DNA of 64,000 bases from Oscillospiraceae bacterium (GCA_009778065.1 WRKM01000010.1:26023-90022), one strand, 5' to 3'; counted from the first letter of the stretch, positions 8,231 through 18,730 are shown. Notes: a model not told the origin generated them from the sequence alone. Translations and numbers: made by a program.

Positions 8231-8237
8231 GTAAAAT
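8209..8237 (+). promoter_or_regulatory. Promoter of the uridine-kinase-like gene
   Basis: TTGACT (8209-8214), 17-bp spacer, TAAAAT (8232-8237), about 80 bases before the chosen ATG. Confidence 0.7.
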
Positions 8238-8319
8238 AATAAAAAAAGAAGTAAAAAAATCGAAAATGTGAAAAAGCAATAAAAATTAGTTGCTTCACTG
8301 CCGATTTTTTGGGGGAAAA

Positions 8320-9222
8320 ATGAGAGTTATACCGATAAAAAGCATAAACACCCGTACATGTACGCCCGAAAGCTTTATCGCCTTTTCAGAAAAGGAGTAT
8401 AATCTGGGCGTCACAGAAGCCGCACTTAATATAACGAAGAGTAGCGGCAAGCCGTTTGTGCTTATTACAGGACCTTCCGGTTCGGGTAAAACCGTCACCG
8501 CCCACAGGTTGCGAGCCGAGCTTATAAAACTCGGAAATGCGACCCATATTATTTCTATGGACAACTATTTTTTACCGCTCAAAAACGGCACTGACGGGGT
8601 TGACCTTGAGTCGCCCGACCGTGTTGACCGTGCTTTATTCGCTGAGCAGGCAGAAAAAATTTTAAACGGCGATGAGGTGACGCTCCCTGTTTTTGATTTT
8701 AAAAAACAGGATAGAGCCTTCGGGACGCGTTTTAAACGAAGCAAGGGTGAGTTTGTTATTTTTGAGGGAATACATATGCTTAATCCTGTTGTTTCAGGCT
8801 GTCTTTCGGCTCATGCGAATTCGGTGTATGTCAGCGTTCGTACCAGGATAAAAATGGAGGGCGGCGGTACACTGCACCCCTCGAAAATAAGACTGCTTCG
8901 GCGTTTTGTACGGGACAAGCTGTTTCGGGGACGTACTTTTTTCCAAACCATGGAGCATTTTTTAAATGTTGAACGCGGTGAAAAGATGTATATTATGCCC
9001 TATAAAAAATATGCACGGTTTGATGTCGACACGTTTATCCCTTACGAAGCCTCGGTCTATAAAAAACACGTACTCGACGAGCTTTTGGCGGCTGAGAATA
9101 AAACCGAGCTTGTAAATGAGCTTATAATGTTTTTAAAGGGGATAGAAGGCATGGATGAAGAGTTTGTACCGCAGGATTCTTTGGTACGTGAGTTTATCGG
9201 CGGGAATACTTTAATGTATTAA
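8320..9222 (+). CDS. Uridine kinase-like P-loop kinase
   Basis: A 300-residue P-loop kinase of the PRK/URK family. The Walker A is ITGPSGSGKT (about residue 50), followed by IISMDNYFLPL and DLESPDRVDRALF, typical of nucleoside kinases that phosphorylate uridine or cytidine, and FVIFEGIHMLNP as the Walker B strand. It is longer than Udk (about 210) with an extra N-terminal 40 residues and a C-terminal helical part. The ATG at 8320 follows GGGGG; an upstream TTG at 8290 lacks a site. The true substrate is inferred from family only. Confidence 0.8.
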   Translation: MRVIPIKSINTRTCTPESFIAFSEKEYNLGVTEAALNITKSSGKPFVLITGPSGSGKTVTAHRLRAELIKLGNATHIISMDNYFLPLKNGTDGVDLESPDRVDRALFAEQAEKILNGDEVTLPVFDFKKQDRAFGTRFKRSKGEFVIFEGIHMLNPVVSGCLSAHANSVYVSVRTRIKMEGGGTLHPSKIRLLRRFVRDKLFRGRTFFQTMEHFLNVERGEKMYIMPYKKYARFDVDTFIPYEASVYKKHVLDELLAAENKTELVNELIMFLKGIEGMDEEFVPQDSLVREFIGGNTLMY

Positions 9223-9244
9223 ATTTTACGGAAAATTTTTTTAC

Positions 9245-9273
9245 TTGAAAGAATGTGAAATTTAAACTATAAT
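9245..9273 (+). promoter_or_regulatory. Promoter of the CoA-dehydratase activase gene
   Basis: TTGAAA (9245-9250), 17-bp spacer, TATAAT (9268-9273), 54 bases before the ATG. Confidence 0.75.
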
Positions 9274-9326
9274 TAAAACAGAAACTATAAAAAATAATAA
9301 AGAATAAAGGAAAAAGGAAGCGAAAT

Positions 9327-12300
9327 ATGAAATTAATAGGTCTTGACGTTGGTTCAACGACGGTCAAAATCGTTGTACTGAACAGTGACAACGAACTTAT
9401 ACATAGTAAATATCAGCGTCACTATTCGGATATTAAAAAAACCCTTGCGGAGGTACTTGAAGAGGGTCTCGGCTCAGTCGATGCGGATGAAACGGCGCGT
9501 ATTGCAATAACCGGTTCGGGCGGCATAAACGCCGCAAACTGGTTAAACCTGCCTTTTGTGCAGGAGGTCAGTGCGGGTGCGGTCGCGGTTAAGCGTTTTA
9601 TTCCCGAAACCGATGTAGTAATCGAACTCGGCGGCGAGGATGCAAAAATCACCTACATAACGGGCGGTCTCGAACAACGCATGAACGGAACCTGTGCCGG
9701 CGGGACGGGTGCGTTTATCGACCAAATGGCGGCTCTTTTAAATACAGACGCGGCGGGGCTGAACGAAAAAGCCAAAGATTTTAAAACAATCTATCCCATA
9801 GCCTCACGGTGCGGAGTTTTCGCCAAAAGCGATATTCAGCCGCTTCTTAATGACGGTGCGCGTAAATCTGATATAGCCGCCTCTGTTTTTCAGTCGGTTG
9901 TCAATCAGACAATCAGCGGACTCGCCTGCGGTAAACCCATTCGCGGAAAAGTTGCTTTTCTCGGCGGACCTTTATTCTATCTGTCCGAGCTTAGAAAACG
10001 ATTTGAAGTAACCCTGAATCTGACCGAAGAGACAATGATTTTCCCCGAAAATGCAAACCTTTTCGTGGCTATGGGTGCGGCTATATCCGACAGTACGCTT
10101 GAAGCTGATATAGATGAATTGAAAAAACGTGTTGACGCACTCTCTGATGTAGAAGTACACGAGGTAGAAAGACTCGCGCCGCTGTTTGAAAACGATGAGC
10201 AACGCGCAGAGTTTAAAGAAAGACACGACGGGCATAAAATCCCCTCAGCCGATTTCGCCGCACACGAGGGCGAATGTTATCTCGGCGTGGATATGGGCAG
10301 CACAACCACGAAAGCCGCATTAATCAATAAAGACAGCGAGATACTTTATTCATATTATGACAATAATATGGGCGACCCCTTAAAATCCGTGACAGGTATT
10401 TTAAAAGATATATATTCAAAAATGCCCGCAGGAGGTTTTATATCTAAGGCTTGTGCAACAGGTTACGGCGAGCATTTAGTAAAAGCCGCACTCGGTATAG
10501 ATTTCGGCGAAATTGAGACTATGGCGCATTATAAAGCCGCACAAAAGCTTCTGCCCGACGTCGAGTTTATACTCGATATAGGCGGTCAGGATATGAAGTG
10601 TATGAAAGTCAAAAACGGAGAAATAGAGTCGGTTTTGCTCAATGAGGCTTGCTCATCGGGGTGCGGCTCTTTCATAGAAAATTTTGCCAACGCACTCGAT
10701 ATGAACGCCTCCGAATTCGCGCTTTTAGGGTTAGATGCGATGTCCCCTGTTGACCTCGGCTCACGCTGTACGGTTTTCATGAATTCGCGGGTTAAGCAAG
10801 CCCAAAAGGAAGGCGCGAGCGTAGGTGATATTTCTGCGGGCTTATCCTATTCGGTGGTGAAAAACGCTCTGTTTAAGGTCATAAAAATCCGCGACAGTAA
10901 AGAACTCGGTAAAAAAATCATCGTCCAGGGCGGAACATTCCTGAACGACTCGGTTTTACGCACATTCGAGCTTGTCACGGGAAGAGAGGCGTTTCGCCCC
11001 GACAAGGCGGGGCTTATGGGTGCATACGGCGCGGCATTGTATGCTCTGGAAAACGATGATGGTAAAGGTTCGGGTATTGCCGATTCTGAAAAGCTTGAGA
11101 ACCTGAAAATTAAAAAAACCACGGCACACTGCAAAAAATGTTCAAATAACTGTCTGCTTACAATCAGCCGTTTCGCCGACGATTCTCTCTACATAACCAA
11201 CAATCGCTGTGAAAAAGGCGCACCCGAAAATAATAAGGAGAATAAAGAGGAAGCCCTGCCCGATTTATACGAGTGGAAATACAACCGGATTTTTAATCAT
11301 TACAAGCCGCTCCCCGAAAGCGAAGCGAAGCGCGGCGTTGTGGGGATTCCGCGTGTACTCGGAATGTTTGAAAACTATCCGTTTTGGTTTACGTTTTTCA
11401 CAGAACTCGGCTACTCGGTTAAATTATCACCCCATTCGAGCCGCCGTATTTATGACCTCGGTATGGAAACCATGCCGTCAGAATCAGTCTGTTATCCCGC
11501 GAAAATCGCACACGGACATATTACCGCCCTACTCAACGACGGTATAAGATTTATATTCCTGCCGAGTCTGCCCTTTGAAATGGACGAACGTAACCTCACA
11601 GGAGGAGACAACCACTATAACTGTCCCGTGGTAGCCACCTACGGCGAGGTACTCAAAAACTGCGTCCCCGAAATCCGCGAGCATAAAATAAATTTTATGA
11701 ACCCCTTTCTGCCCGTTTATGACAAAGAAAGAATGGCAGAACGGATTGTTGAGGAATTTAGTGCGAGCGGTTTAACCGATATAAGCGGAGCGGAAATCGG
11801 ACGCGCACTCGCAAAAGCCTACAGTGAGGACGAAAACTTCAAGACCGCTATCCGTAAAAAAGGTGAAGAAGTTCTCTCACTGCTTCAAAAAACAGGAAAA
11901 AAAGGTATAGTTTTAGCCGGGCGTCCATATCATGTTGACCCCGAAATAAACCACGGTATTCCGCAAATGCTCAACGGGTACGGCTTCGCCGTATTAACCG
12001 AGGACAGCGTAGCACATCTCGAAAAAGTAAAACGTCCGCTCCGCGTTGTAGACCAGTGGATGTATCATACGAGGCTGTATTCTGCGGCGACGCTTGCGGG
12101 TAAAACACCCGAACTTGAGTTAGTCCAGCTTAATTCTTTCGGGTGCGGTCTTGACGCGGTGACAACAGACCAGGTTCAGGAAATAATACAGGGTCACGGC
12201 AGGGTTTATACAACCCTTAAAATCGATGAAGTAAATAACTTAGGCGCGGCACGGATTCGTCTTCGTTCATTAGTTTCCGTAACTGAAGAGCGTGAGCGTA

Positions 12301-13613
12301 AAAATAAAAACCGACCCAAACCGTATGACGGCTATAAAAAGCCGCCGCTCTTCACAAAAGAAATGCGTAAAAAACACACCATTTTAGCTCCGCAAATGTC
12401 GCCTATCCACTTTGAGCTTTTAGAGTCCGCGTTTGGTTACTGCGGCTATAATCTCGAAATAATGAAAGACTACTCTAAAAATGCAGTGGATGCAGGACTT
12501 AAATATGTTAATAATGATTCCTGTTATCCCGCTATTCTGACGGTAGGGCAGTTTATGGCGGCACTCGAAAGCGGTAAATACGACCTTGACAACACCTCGT
12601 TATTGATTACGCAGACGGGCGGTGCATGCAGGGCGACAAACTATGTCGGCTTACTTAAAAAAGCTTTGGCGGACGGCGGTTATTCCCAAATCCCGCTTAT
12701 ATCGCTCAATGTCGTCGGTATAGAGAAAAACCCCGGCTTTAAAATTACGCCCTCTCTTGTTATGCGAGCGTTCGCGGCGGTTATTTACGGCGACGTGTTG
12801 TGTCGTTGCCTCTATAAAACACGCCCATATGAAATGGAAAAAGGCGCGGCTAACCGCCTATATGAAAAATGGGACAAAAAGCTTAAAACGGATTTAAAAT
12901 CTTTAAGCCTTTCCCAATATAGGAAAAACATAAAACAAATCGTAAAAGAATTTTCAGAGTTACCCGTATTCGATATAGAAAAGCCAAAAGTCGGTATAGT
13001 GGGTGAGATACTTGTAAAATACCACCCTTTAGCCAACAACAACGTAATAGACTTAGTTGAGAAAGAGGGAGCAGAGGCTGTCGTCCCCGATTTAATGGGA
13101 TTCATATACTACATTTGTGACCAGTCAAATTCAAAAGCCGAGCTACTAACCGTCACGAAAAAGAGAAAATATTTGTCGAACATTGCCATTAAATTCTTTG
13201 AGTGGCTTGAAAAACCTTATTCGGATGCTTGTAAAGACACAAAATTCGGCACATTCATGAAAATTTCCGAGATGAGAAAATTAGTTACAGATATAGTTTC
13301 TACGGGAAACATAGCCGGCGAGGGTTGGTTCTTATCTGCCGAAATGCTTGAGCTTATACACTCCGGTGTGAATAATATTATATGTATGCAACCGTTTGCC
13401 TGTCTGCCTAATCATGTTACGGGAAAAGGGGTCATAGGCGAGTTAAAACGCCGTAACCCCGATTCAAACATAATAGCGATAGACTATGACCCCGGCGCAT
13501 CGGAGGTAAATCAGATTAACAGAATTAAACTTATGCTGACACAGGCAAAAGAGCAGATGAAAGACGATACACGATTGACAACAGAGCCAAAACGTGATAT
13601 GATAGTTGTATAG
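9327..13613 (+). CDS. 2-hydroxyacyl-CoA dehydratase activase fusion (BadF/HgdC x2, DUF2229, HgdB-like)
   Basis: The 1428-residue protein has two ASKHA ATPase domains of the BadF/BadG/HgdC family: residues 1-270 ([14 protein letters not shown], cysteines in [10 protein letters not shown] and [10 protein letters not shown]) and about 320-590 ([32 protein letters not shown]). Next come a CxxC segment ([10 protein letters not shown], about 605), a DUF2229 domain (about 660-860) with [13 protein letters not shown], and an HgdB-like region (to about 1390). Activators of this family use ATP to push an electron into 2-hydroxyacyl-CoA dehydratases or related double-cubane proteins. Fused proteins like this are common in Clostridia but their substrate is not known. 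No dehydratase lies beside it, and it has its own promoter. Confidence 0.85.
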   Translation: MKLIGLDVGSTTVKIVVLNSDNELIHSKYQRHYSDIKKTLAEVLEEGLGSVDADETARIAITGSGGINAANWLNLPFVQEVSAGAVAVKRFIPETDVVIELGGEDAKITYITGGLEQRMNGTCAGGTGAFIDQMAALLNTDAAGLNEKAKDFKTIYPIASRCGVFAKSDIQPLLNDGARKSDIAASVFQSVVNQTISGLACGKPIRGKVAFLGGPLFYLSELRKRFEVTLNLTEETMIFPENANLFVAMGAAISDSTLEADIDELKKRVDALSDVEVHEVERLAPLFENDEQRAEFKERHDGHKIPSADFAAHEGECYLGVDMGSTTTKAALINKDSEILYSYYDNNMGDPLKSVTGILKDIYSKMPAGGFISKACATGYGEHLVKAALGIDFGEIETMAHYKAAQKLLPDVEFILDIGGQDMKCMKVKNGEIESVLLNEACSSGCGSFIENFANALDMNASEFALLGLDAMSPVDLGSRCTVFMNSRVKQAQKEGASVGDISAGLSYSVVKNALFKVIKIRDSKELGKKIIVQGGTFLNDSVLRTFELVTGREAFRPDKAGLMGAYGAALYALENDDGKGSGIADSEKLENLKIKKTTAHCKKCSNNCLLTISRFADDSLYITNNRCEKGAPENNKENKEEALPDLYEWKYNRIFNHYKPLPESEAKRGVVGIPRVLGMFENYPFWFTFFTELGYSVKLSPHSSRRIYDLGMETMPSESVCYPAKIAHGHITALLNDGIRFIFLPSLPFEMDERNLTGGDNHYNCPVVATYGEVLKNCVPEIREHKINFMNPFLPVYDKERMAERIVEEFSASGLTDISGAEIGRALAKAYSEDENFKTAIRKKGEEVLSLLQKTGKKGIVLAGRPYHVDPEINHGIPQMLNGYGFAVLTEDSVAHLEKVKRPLRVVDQWMYHTRLYSAATLAGKTPELELVQLNSFGCGLDAVTTDQVQEIIQGHGRVYTTLKIDEVNNLGAARIRLRSLVSVTEERERKNKNRPKPYDGYKKPPLFTKEMRKKHTILAPQMSPIHFELLESAFGYCGYNLEIMKDYSKNAVDAGLKYVNNDSCYPAILTVGQFMAALESGKYDLDNTSLLITQTGGACRATNYVGLLKKALADGGYSQIPLISLNVVGIEKNPGFKITPSLVMRAFAAVIYGDVLCRCLYKTRPYEMEKGAANRLYEKWDKKLKTDLKSLSLSQYRKNIKQIVKEFSELPVFDIEKPKVGIVGEILVKYHPLANNNVIDLVEKEGAEAVVPDLMGFIYYICDQSNSKAELLTVTKKRKYLSNIAIKFFEWLEKPYSDACKDTKFGTFMKISEMRKLVTDIVSTGNIAGEGWFLSAEMLELIHSGVNNIICMQPFACLPNHVTGKGVIGELKRRNPDSNIIAIDYDPGASEVNQINRIKLMLTQAKEQMKDDTRLTTEPKRDMIVV

Positions 13614-13657
13614 TGAAGCCCATGTTACAATGACAAAAACCAAAACCCATGTTAAAA

Positions 13658-13676
13658 TAGTAAATATAATTTACTA
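13658..13676 (+). promoter_or_regulatory. Inverted repeat with embedded TATAAT upstream of the SPFH gene
   Basis: TAGTAAA and TTTACTA (7-bp arms, 5-base loop) include a TATAAT at 13665-13670, 23 bases before the SPFH ATG. No good -35 box lies 17 bp upstream. It may be an operator-overlapped promoter. Confidence 0.35.
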
Positions 13677-13698
13677 AAATAAGAAAGGAATAAAAATT

Positions 13699-14631
13699 AT
13701 GTCAGAAATCAGATTTTCGACAGGCGCGGGAGGCAAACCCTTAAATGTAGACGGAAAGAAGGCACAGAAATATACGCTATGGATTTTCGTTATAATCGGC
13801 TTGGTTATTTTATTATTTAACAGCTTTGCGATTATTAATGAAGGATTTATAGGCGTAAAGTATCGGTTCGGTAAAATAGTAGATGATAACATGAGTGCGG
13901 GGCTTCGATTTAAAATCCCGTTCATCGAAGAAATCAGACCGGTCGAGACACGTAACCTTGTCTACCAGCTTGACGGCGATGCGTATACCCGCGATAACCA
14001 GACAGTCAATGACTTGAGAATTAAAGTTACTTATCGTTATAATACCGCATATTTGTCAACTCTCATCAGAGACATCGGTATTGAAAACGTCGAGGGCAGA
14101 TTCCTTGTTCCGTATACCCAAAATATCTCAAAGAATGAAATCGGGCAAATCAGGGCAGAGGAATTAGTACAAGAGCGTACTGTTGTCAGAGACAGAATCC
14201 GTAATAATCTTCAAGCCGCACTCGAACCTTTCGGGATTGATGTAACCGAAGTGGCTATTGAAAATATTGCGTTCACTTCTGACTTTGAGGCGGCTATACA
14301 GAATAAAGTAATCGCCGAGCAGAAAGCACTCGAAGCGCAAAACAGAACCGAAGAACGCAGGCATGAAGCCGAACAGGCGGTCATAGCCGCGCAGGGCAGA
14401 GCGGACAGCTTGCTTGCGGAGGCGACAGCGGAAGCTGAAGCAATTGCTCTTATTCAAGCGCAGATTTCACAAAGCCCTCAATATATTGAATACTTAAAAA
14501 TCATTCAATGGGACGGTATTCTGCCGCAGGTTATAGGAGACGGCGTTAATCCGTTTGTGGTACTCGGTGCGAACGACAATGCGCCGACGGTCAGGAATAA
14601 TCAGCCGTCACCGACAGTAAATCAAGAATGA
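13699..14631 (+). CDS. SPFH/prohibitin-family membrane protein
   Basis: The 310 residues comprise one transmembrane segment (about 24-48, WIFVIIGLVILLFNSFAII) followed by an SPFH (band 7) domain beginning EGFIGVKYRFGKI and a coiled-coil-forming stretch rich in Ala/Glu/Arg (about 200-255). Proteins of this kind form oligomers on the membrane and organise proteases or microdomains (HflK/HflC, prohibitin, stomatin). No protease partner is adjacent; instead its stop codon overlaps the helicase start (ATGA). The start follows AAGAAAGGA. Confidence 0.85.
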   Translation: MSEIRFSTGAGGKPLNVDGKKAQKYTLWIFVIIGLVILLFNSFAIINEGFIGVKYRFGKIVDDNMSAGLRFKIPFIEEIRPVETRNLVYQLDGDAYTRDNQTVNDLRIKVTYRYNTAYLSTLIRDIGIENVEGRFLVPYTQNISKNEIGQIRAEELVQERTVVRDRIRNNLQAALEPFGIDVTEVAIENIAFTSDFEAAIQNKVIAEQKALEAQNRTEERRHEAEQAVIAAQGRADSLLAEATAEAEAIALIQAQISQSPQYIEYLKIIQWDGILPQVIGDGVNPFVVLGANDNAPTVRNNQPSPTVNQE

Positions 14632-16964
14632 GTTTTAGAGATTTAAAAAAACGCGCCCTTGAGCGGTTTTTCGGCGGTATTAACGATAGGCAGAAGGAAG
14701 CCGTCTTCCGCACAAAGGGGGCGGTGCTTATAATCGCAGGTGCAGGAAGCGGAAAGACCACTGTGCTGTGTTCCCGCACGGCTAATTTAATCCTGTTCGG
14801 GGACTCTTATAACACCGATTTTGACAGAGAACTTTCCGCGGAGGATTCAACATATTTACAGGATTATGTAAACGGCGATGCCGAAGCTGACAACGAGAGA
14901 TTGAGTACGCTTCTCGGTTTTGAAAGAGTCGCGCCGTGGCGTATACTTGCGGTGACTTTTACAAATAAGGCGGCGGCAGAACTAAAAAGCCGTCTCTACG
15001 CAATGAATATAAACGCGGGTGATATTTGGGCGGGTACGTTTCACTCAACCTGTGTAAAGCTTCTGCGGCGGGGTATCGAAAAGATAGGATATAAAAGCAA
15101 CTTCACGATTTATGACTCGGACGACTGCTTAAGGGTCATAAAAGCCTGTCTCGCCGAGCTGAATATGTCGGATAAATCATGGAATCCGAAGAAAATACAA
15201 AGCGATATTTCACGCGCAAAGGACAAGCTGTTACCGCCTGAAAAATTTGAGACTTATCTTGACGGTAAACAGGACTATGCTTTAGAAAAAACAAAGGCGG
15301 TTTATGAAGAATATCAAAAGCGATTAAAAGCCGCAGGCGCGCTTGATTTCGATGACCTTATAATGAAAACAATAGAGCTTTTAAACTCCGCACCCGAAAT
15401 TCTTGAAAAATGGCGGCGGCAGTTTGAGTATATAATGGTTGACGAGTATCAGGACACTAACCACGCACAGTATAAACTAATATCCTTGTTGGCGGGCGGT
15501 GCGGGGAATCTTTGCGTCGTCGGCGATGAAGACCAAAGCATATACCGTTTTAGGGGTGCGACGATTGAGAACATATTGTCTTTTGAAGACGAGTTCAAGG
15601 CACATACTATTAAATTGGAACAGAATTATCGCAGTACTGAAACAATCCTTGAGGCGGCGAACGCAGTAATAAAGAATAACACCTCTCGTAAAGATAAAAC
15701 CCTCTGGTCTAATCTCGGCGTCGGTGAAAAAATAGATGTTAAGACTTTTTTAAGCGAAAAGCGAGAGGCGTCTTTTATTGCGGACACTATCCAGTCGGGT
15801 GTTTTGCAGGGTAAAAAATACTCGGACTTTTTAGTGCTTTACCGTATGAATGCACAGTCGAGAACCGTTGAATTGTCGCTTGCGGCTTCGGGTATTCCTT
15901 ATGGGATTATTGGCGGAGTAAGGTTCTATGAACGTAAGGAAATTAAAGATGTTCTCGCTTATCTCAGCGTTATACAAAATCCCGATGATATAGTCAGACT
16001 CAGGCGAATTATAAACGTACCCAAGCGCGGAATCGGGGATTCTACACAGGCAGAGGTCGGAAATATAGCGTTCGGTCTCGGTTTATCGCCTGTAGAGGTA
16101 ATGGAAAGAGCGGCGGAATTCGGTACACTTTCAAAAAGAACCAAACAACTGACAGCTCTCGCGGCAATCTTTCGGGAACTCGGAGCCTCTGAAAATGAGC
16201 GTTACCTGCCCGATTTAATTGACGATGTTCTGTTACAAAGCGGCTATCTCGATATGCTGAAAAACGAAGGCACAGAGGGCGAAATGAGGCTCCAGAATAT
16301 TCGCGAGCTTAAGTCAGCCGCAGTCAGCTTTTGTGAGGAGAATCCCGAATCGGGACTTTCTGAATTTCTCGAACAGGCGGCTTTAATCGCAGATATGGAC
16401 AGCTATGAGCAGGGTGAGGACAAGTGTGTTCTGATGACAATGCACTCGGCTAAAGGCTTAGAATTTGATACGGTTTTTATCGTGGGTGCGGAAGAGAATA
16501 TCTTTCCGTCGTACCGAAGCGCGTTTGACCCGAAAGAGATAGAGGAAGAACGAAGGCTCGCATATGTTGCGATAACTCGCGCCAAGAAAAAGCTTTATGT
16601 TTTGTGTGCTAAAGAAAGACTGTTTTTCGGGCAGACCCAAAGAAACAAGCTGTCGCGTTTTATAAGAGAAATCCCGCCATCGCTCATGACCGTGGAAAAA
16701 GAGGAGTCGCCCGTATACGTAAAACCGACACAGAAAAAAGAAGTATACGTTCCTATAAGCGGCTTCGACAGAAAAAAGACCGCACCTTCAACCCCGCAGA
16801 ACTTTTCTGACGGCGAAAGGATTCGTCATAACATTTTCGGCGAGGGGACAGTTATCGACGTAAACCCGATGGGCGGAGATTTATTACTCGAAATTATATT
16901 TGACAAAGTAGGGACAAAGAAGCTTATGGCGAATTTTGCTAAGATTGAAAAGATTGGGGATTAA
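14628..16964 (+). CDS. pcrA: ATP-dependent DNA helicase PcrA/UvrD
   Basis: A superfamily 1A helicase of 778 residues for DNA repair and replication restart. Visible are the Q motif GINDRQKEAVF, Walker A IIAGAGSGKTT, motif Ia TFTNKAAAEL, motif II VDEYQDTNHAQY, motif III GDEDQSIYRFRGA, motif IV EQNYRS, motif V MTMHSAKGLEFDTVFI and motif VI RRLAYVAITRAKKKL. The C-terminal tail (about 700-778) carries the PcrA-type SH3-like DGERIRHNIFGEGTV. An insertion of about 35 residues follows TANLILFG near residue 55. The ATG overlaps the SPFH stop by four bases, indicating coupled translation. Confidence 0.94.
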   Translation: MSFRDLKKRALERFFGGINDRQKEAVFRTKGAVLIIAGAGSGKTTVLCSRTANLILFGDSYNTDFDRELSAEDSTYLQDYVNGDAEADNERLSTLLGFERVAPWRILAVTFTNKAAAELKSRLYAMNINAGDIWAGTFHSTCVKLLRRGIEKIGYKSNFTIYDSDDCLRVIKACLAELNMSDKSWNPKKIQSDISRAKDKLLPPEKFETYLDGKQDYALEKTKAVYEEYQKRLKAAGALDFDDLIMKTIELLNSAPEILEKWRRQFEYIMVDEYQDTNHAQYKLISLLAGGAGNLCVVGDEDQSIYRFRGATIENILSFEDEFKAHTIKLEQNYRSTETILEAANAVIKNNTSRKDKTLWSNLGVGEKIDVKTFLSEKREASFIADTIQSGVLQGKKYSDFLVLYRMNAQSRTVELSLAASGIPYGIIGGVRFYERKEIKDVLAYLSVIQNPDDIVRLRRIINVPKRGIGDSTQAEVGNIAFGLGLSPVEVMERAAEFGTLSKRTKQLTALAAIFRELGASENERYLPDLIDDVLLQSGYLDMLKNEGTEGEMRLQNIRELKSAAVSFCEENPESGLSEFLEQAALIADMDSYEQGEDKCVLMTMHSAKGLEFDTVFIVGAEENIFPSYRSAFDPKEIEEERRLAYVAITRAKKKLYVLCAKERLFFGQTQRNKLSRFIREIPPSLMTVEKEESPVYVKPTQKKEVYVPISGFDRKKTAPSTPQNFSDGERIRHNIFGEGTVIDVNPMGGDLLLEIIFDKVGTKKLMANFAKIEKIGD

Positions 16965-16993
16965 AGCTTCCCGCCGCTTTAAGGAGAATGAAA

Positions 16994-18730
16994 ATGAAAA
17001 AAGCAAAAAGACAAGCTTTATCAATTATATTGACTATTTGTATGACTTTAGGGTTTTCATCCGCCCTCATGTTCACTGCCGACGCGCAGTCCTCCTCGCT
17101 TATGACATACAGGGTTAATTTCAGCGGCGGCGGCGGAGATGTTCATTGGGTTCCGAGTCCGCAGATTAAAACCCATAACGTACCACTGTCCCTAACCTCA
17201 CAAGCACCATCAAGAGCAGGTCATACGTTTTTAGGGTGGGCGAGAAATGCGTCGGCGAGCGTCCCCGACTTTCGGATTGAAGATATAAATGCGGGATTAG
17301 CTTTGCTTACGGATAATACTAACATCACCTTGTACGCAGTTTGGCTGCGAGACGGCACATCTAATTTCACCATCGTGTATAATTTAAACGGCGGTATAGG
17401 CACTTTTGCATCGCAGATGAAACGACCGGATATTCCCTTACAGCTGAGTAGTGTAAAGCCTGTAAGAGAAGGATACGAATTTGTCGGTTGGGGAGTCGCC
17501 GCTTCTTCCGACTGGAGTGCATCGTGGGGGGCTCCTCCCGCAGGATGGGATGCTAATTGGTGGAATGTTTGGGACCCCGAATGGGGTGCGCCTCCTATAG
17601 GTTGGAATCCGAGTTGGTGGAACAGTTGGGATGCGAACTGGCTAAACAGCAGCGGCGACATTGGTTGGTGGTATGGACGCAATACCGCCGCCGGTTCTGA
17701 CCCTGTTGTGATGTATCAGCCGGGAGACTTTTATACGCTTAACGCCAACTTAACACTATACGCAGTATGGCGGCAACCGTATACTGTTACTTTTAATGCG
17801 AACGGCGGTACTGTCTCCCCCTCCTCTGCGGTGATTACTGCAAACGGAACACTCGCCTCTCTGCCGATTCCGATTAGAGCCAACCACACATTTACAGGTT
17901 GGTTTACAGCGACTGTAGGCGGTTCGGAAATAACGAGCGAAACTAAGTTTTCCGAGGATACAATTATTTATGCGCAGTGGTCTTTAAATACACCTGCCAA
18001 TACTTCTATAGAGAATATAGAAGCTGAGATTACAGCGGCGGCGAACCTAAATAACGGTTCTGTAGTCGCGGCGACAATGGTTGCGGGTTCAACATCGGTC
18101 CCGAAAGAAATACTCGCAATAATGGCGGGTAAGAACATAAAATTGACACTTGATTTCGGCAATAGCGGTAGGGTGACAATCGACGGAAGAAGCATAAATT
18201 ATGTTAACAGTATCGAAGACCTGAATTTACTGTTACAGTATTCAATGTCAACGAGTGAAAATGCGGTGATTCCCGATTATGAGATTCCGATAAGCTCTAT
18301 TGACTCCGTGTCGGCTCCCGTCCATCAAGTGAAAATAGGAATGAGAGAAATGGGAATCCGAGGCTCTACCGTAACCATGTACCCCGGCACACATTATGCG
18401 GGGATGAACGCGCTGTTATGTATTTATAACGCATCGACAGACGGATTTGAATTAATTTCGGGCGGCGTAATAGACATAAGCGGAAGCGTTACCTTAGATT
18501 TTGACAGAACAGGCGACTTTGTTTTGATTGTTCGGCATGTCGGAGACGTTACGGGAACAGGAACCGTCACGGCGAACGATGCACTCGAAATACTCAGAGC
18601 GGTAACGGGACGAATAACTCTTGACCCGTCTCAAATCTTTACGGCAAATTCAAGACGTGACGGCACGATAAACGCAAACGATGCACTCAATATCTTAAAA
18701 CTTGTGGCAGGACTTACCAATAGAATCTAA
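16994..18730 (+). CDS. Secreted InlB B-repeat protein with W-rich insert and dockerin-like end
   Basis: 578 residues with a Sec signal peptide (1-31, ending FTADAQ). Three Listeria-Bacteroides (InlB B) repeats lie at about 38-115, 120-250 and 253-325, with signatures YNLNGG...GYEFVGW...LYAVW. The second holds an insert rich in tryptophan with two 19-residue repeats (WGAPPAGWDANWWNVWDPE and a variant). Residues 335-514 form a module shared with two other proteins here, and 515-578 is a dockerin-like pair (GDVTGTGTVTANDALEIL, SRRDGTINANDALNILK). ATG 16994 was chosen because AAGGAG is 7 bases away; the ATG at 16988 is too close. Probably a cell-surface adhesin or scaffold-bound protein. Confidence 0.8.
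   Translation: MKKAKRQALSIILTICMTLGFSSALMFTADAQSSSLMTYRVNFSGGGGDVHWVPSPQIKTHNVPLSLTSQAPSRAGHTFLGWARNASASVPDFRIEDINAGLALLTDNTNITLYAVWLRDGTSNFTIVYNLNGGIGTFASQMKRPDIPLQLSSVKPVREGYEFVGWGVAASSDWSASWGAPPAGWDANWWNVWDPEWGAPPIGWNPSWWNSWDANWLNSSGDIGWWYGRNTAAGSDPVVMYQPGDFYTLNANLTLYAVWRQPYTVTFNANGGTVSPSSAVITANGTLASLPIPIRANHTFTGWFTATVGGSEITSETKFSEDTIIYAQWSLNTPANTSIENIEAEITAAANLNNGSVVAATMVAGSTSVPKEILAIMAGKNIKLTLDFGNSGRVTIDGRSINYVNSIEDLNLLLQYSMSTSENAVIPDYEIPISSIDSVSAPVHQVKIGMREMGIRGSTVTMYPGTHYAGMNALLCIYNASTDGFELISGGVIDISGSVTLDFDRTGDFVLIVRHVGDVTGTGTVTANDALEILRAVTGRITLDPSQIFTANSRRDGTINANDALNILKLVAGLTNRI

Noticed and set aside
16961..16982. 7-bp hairpin TTAAAGC/GCTTTAA between pcrA and the first dockerin gene
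   Set aside because: Short and AT-rich with no T-run; could overlap the ribosome site but evidence for regulation is too weak to list.
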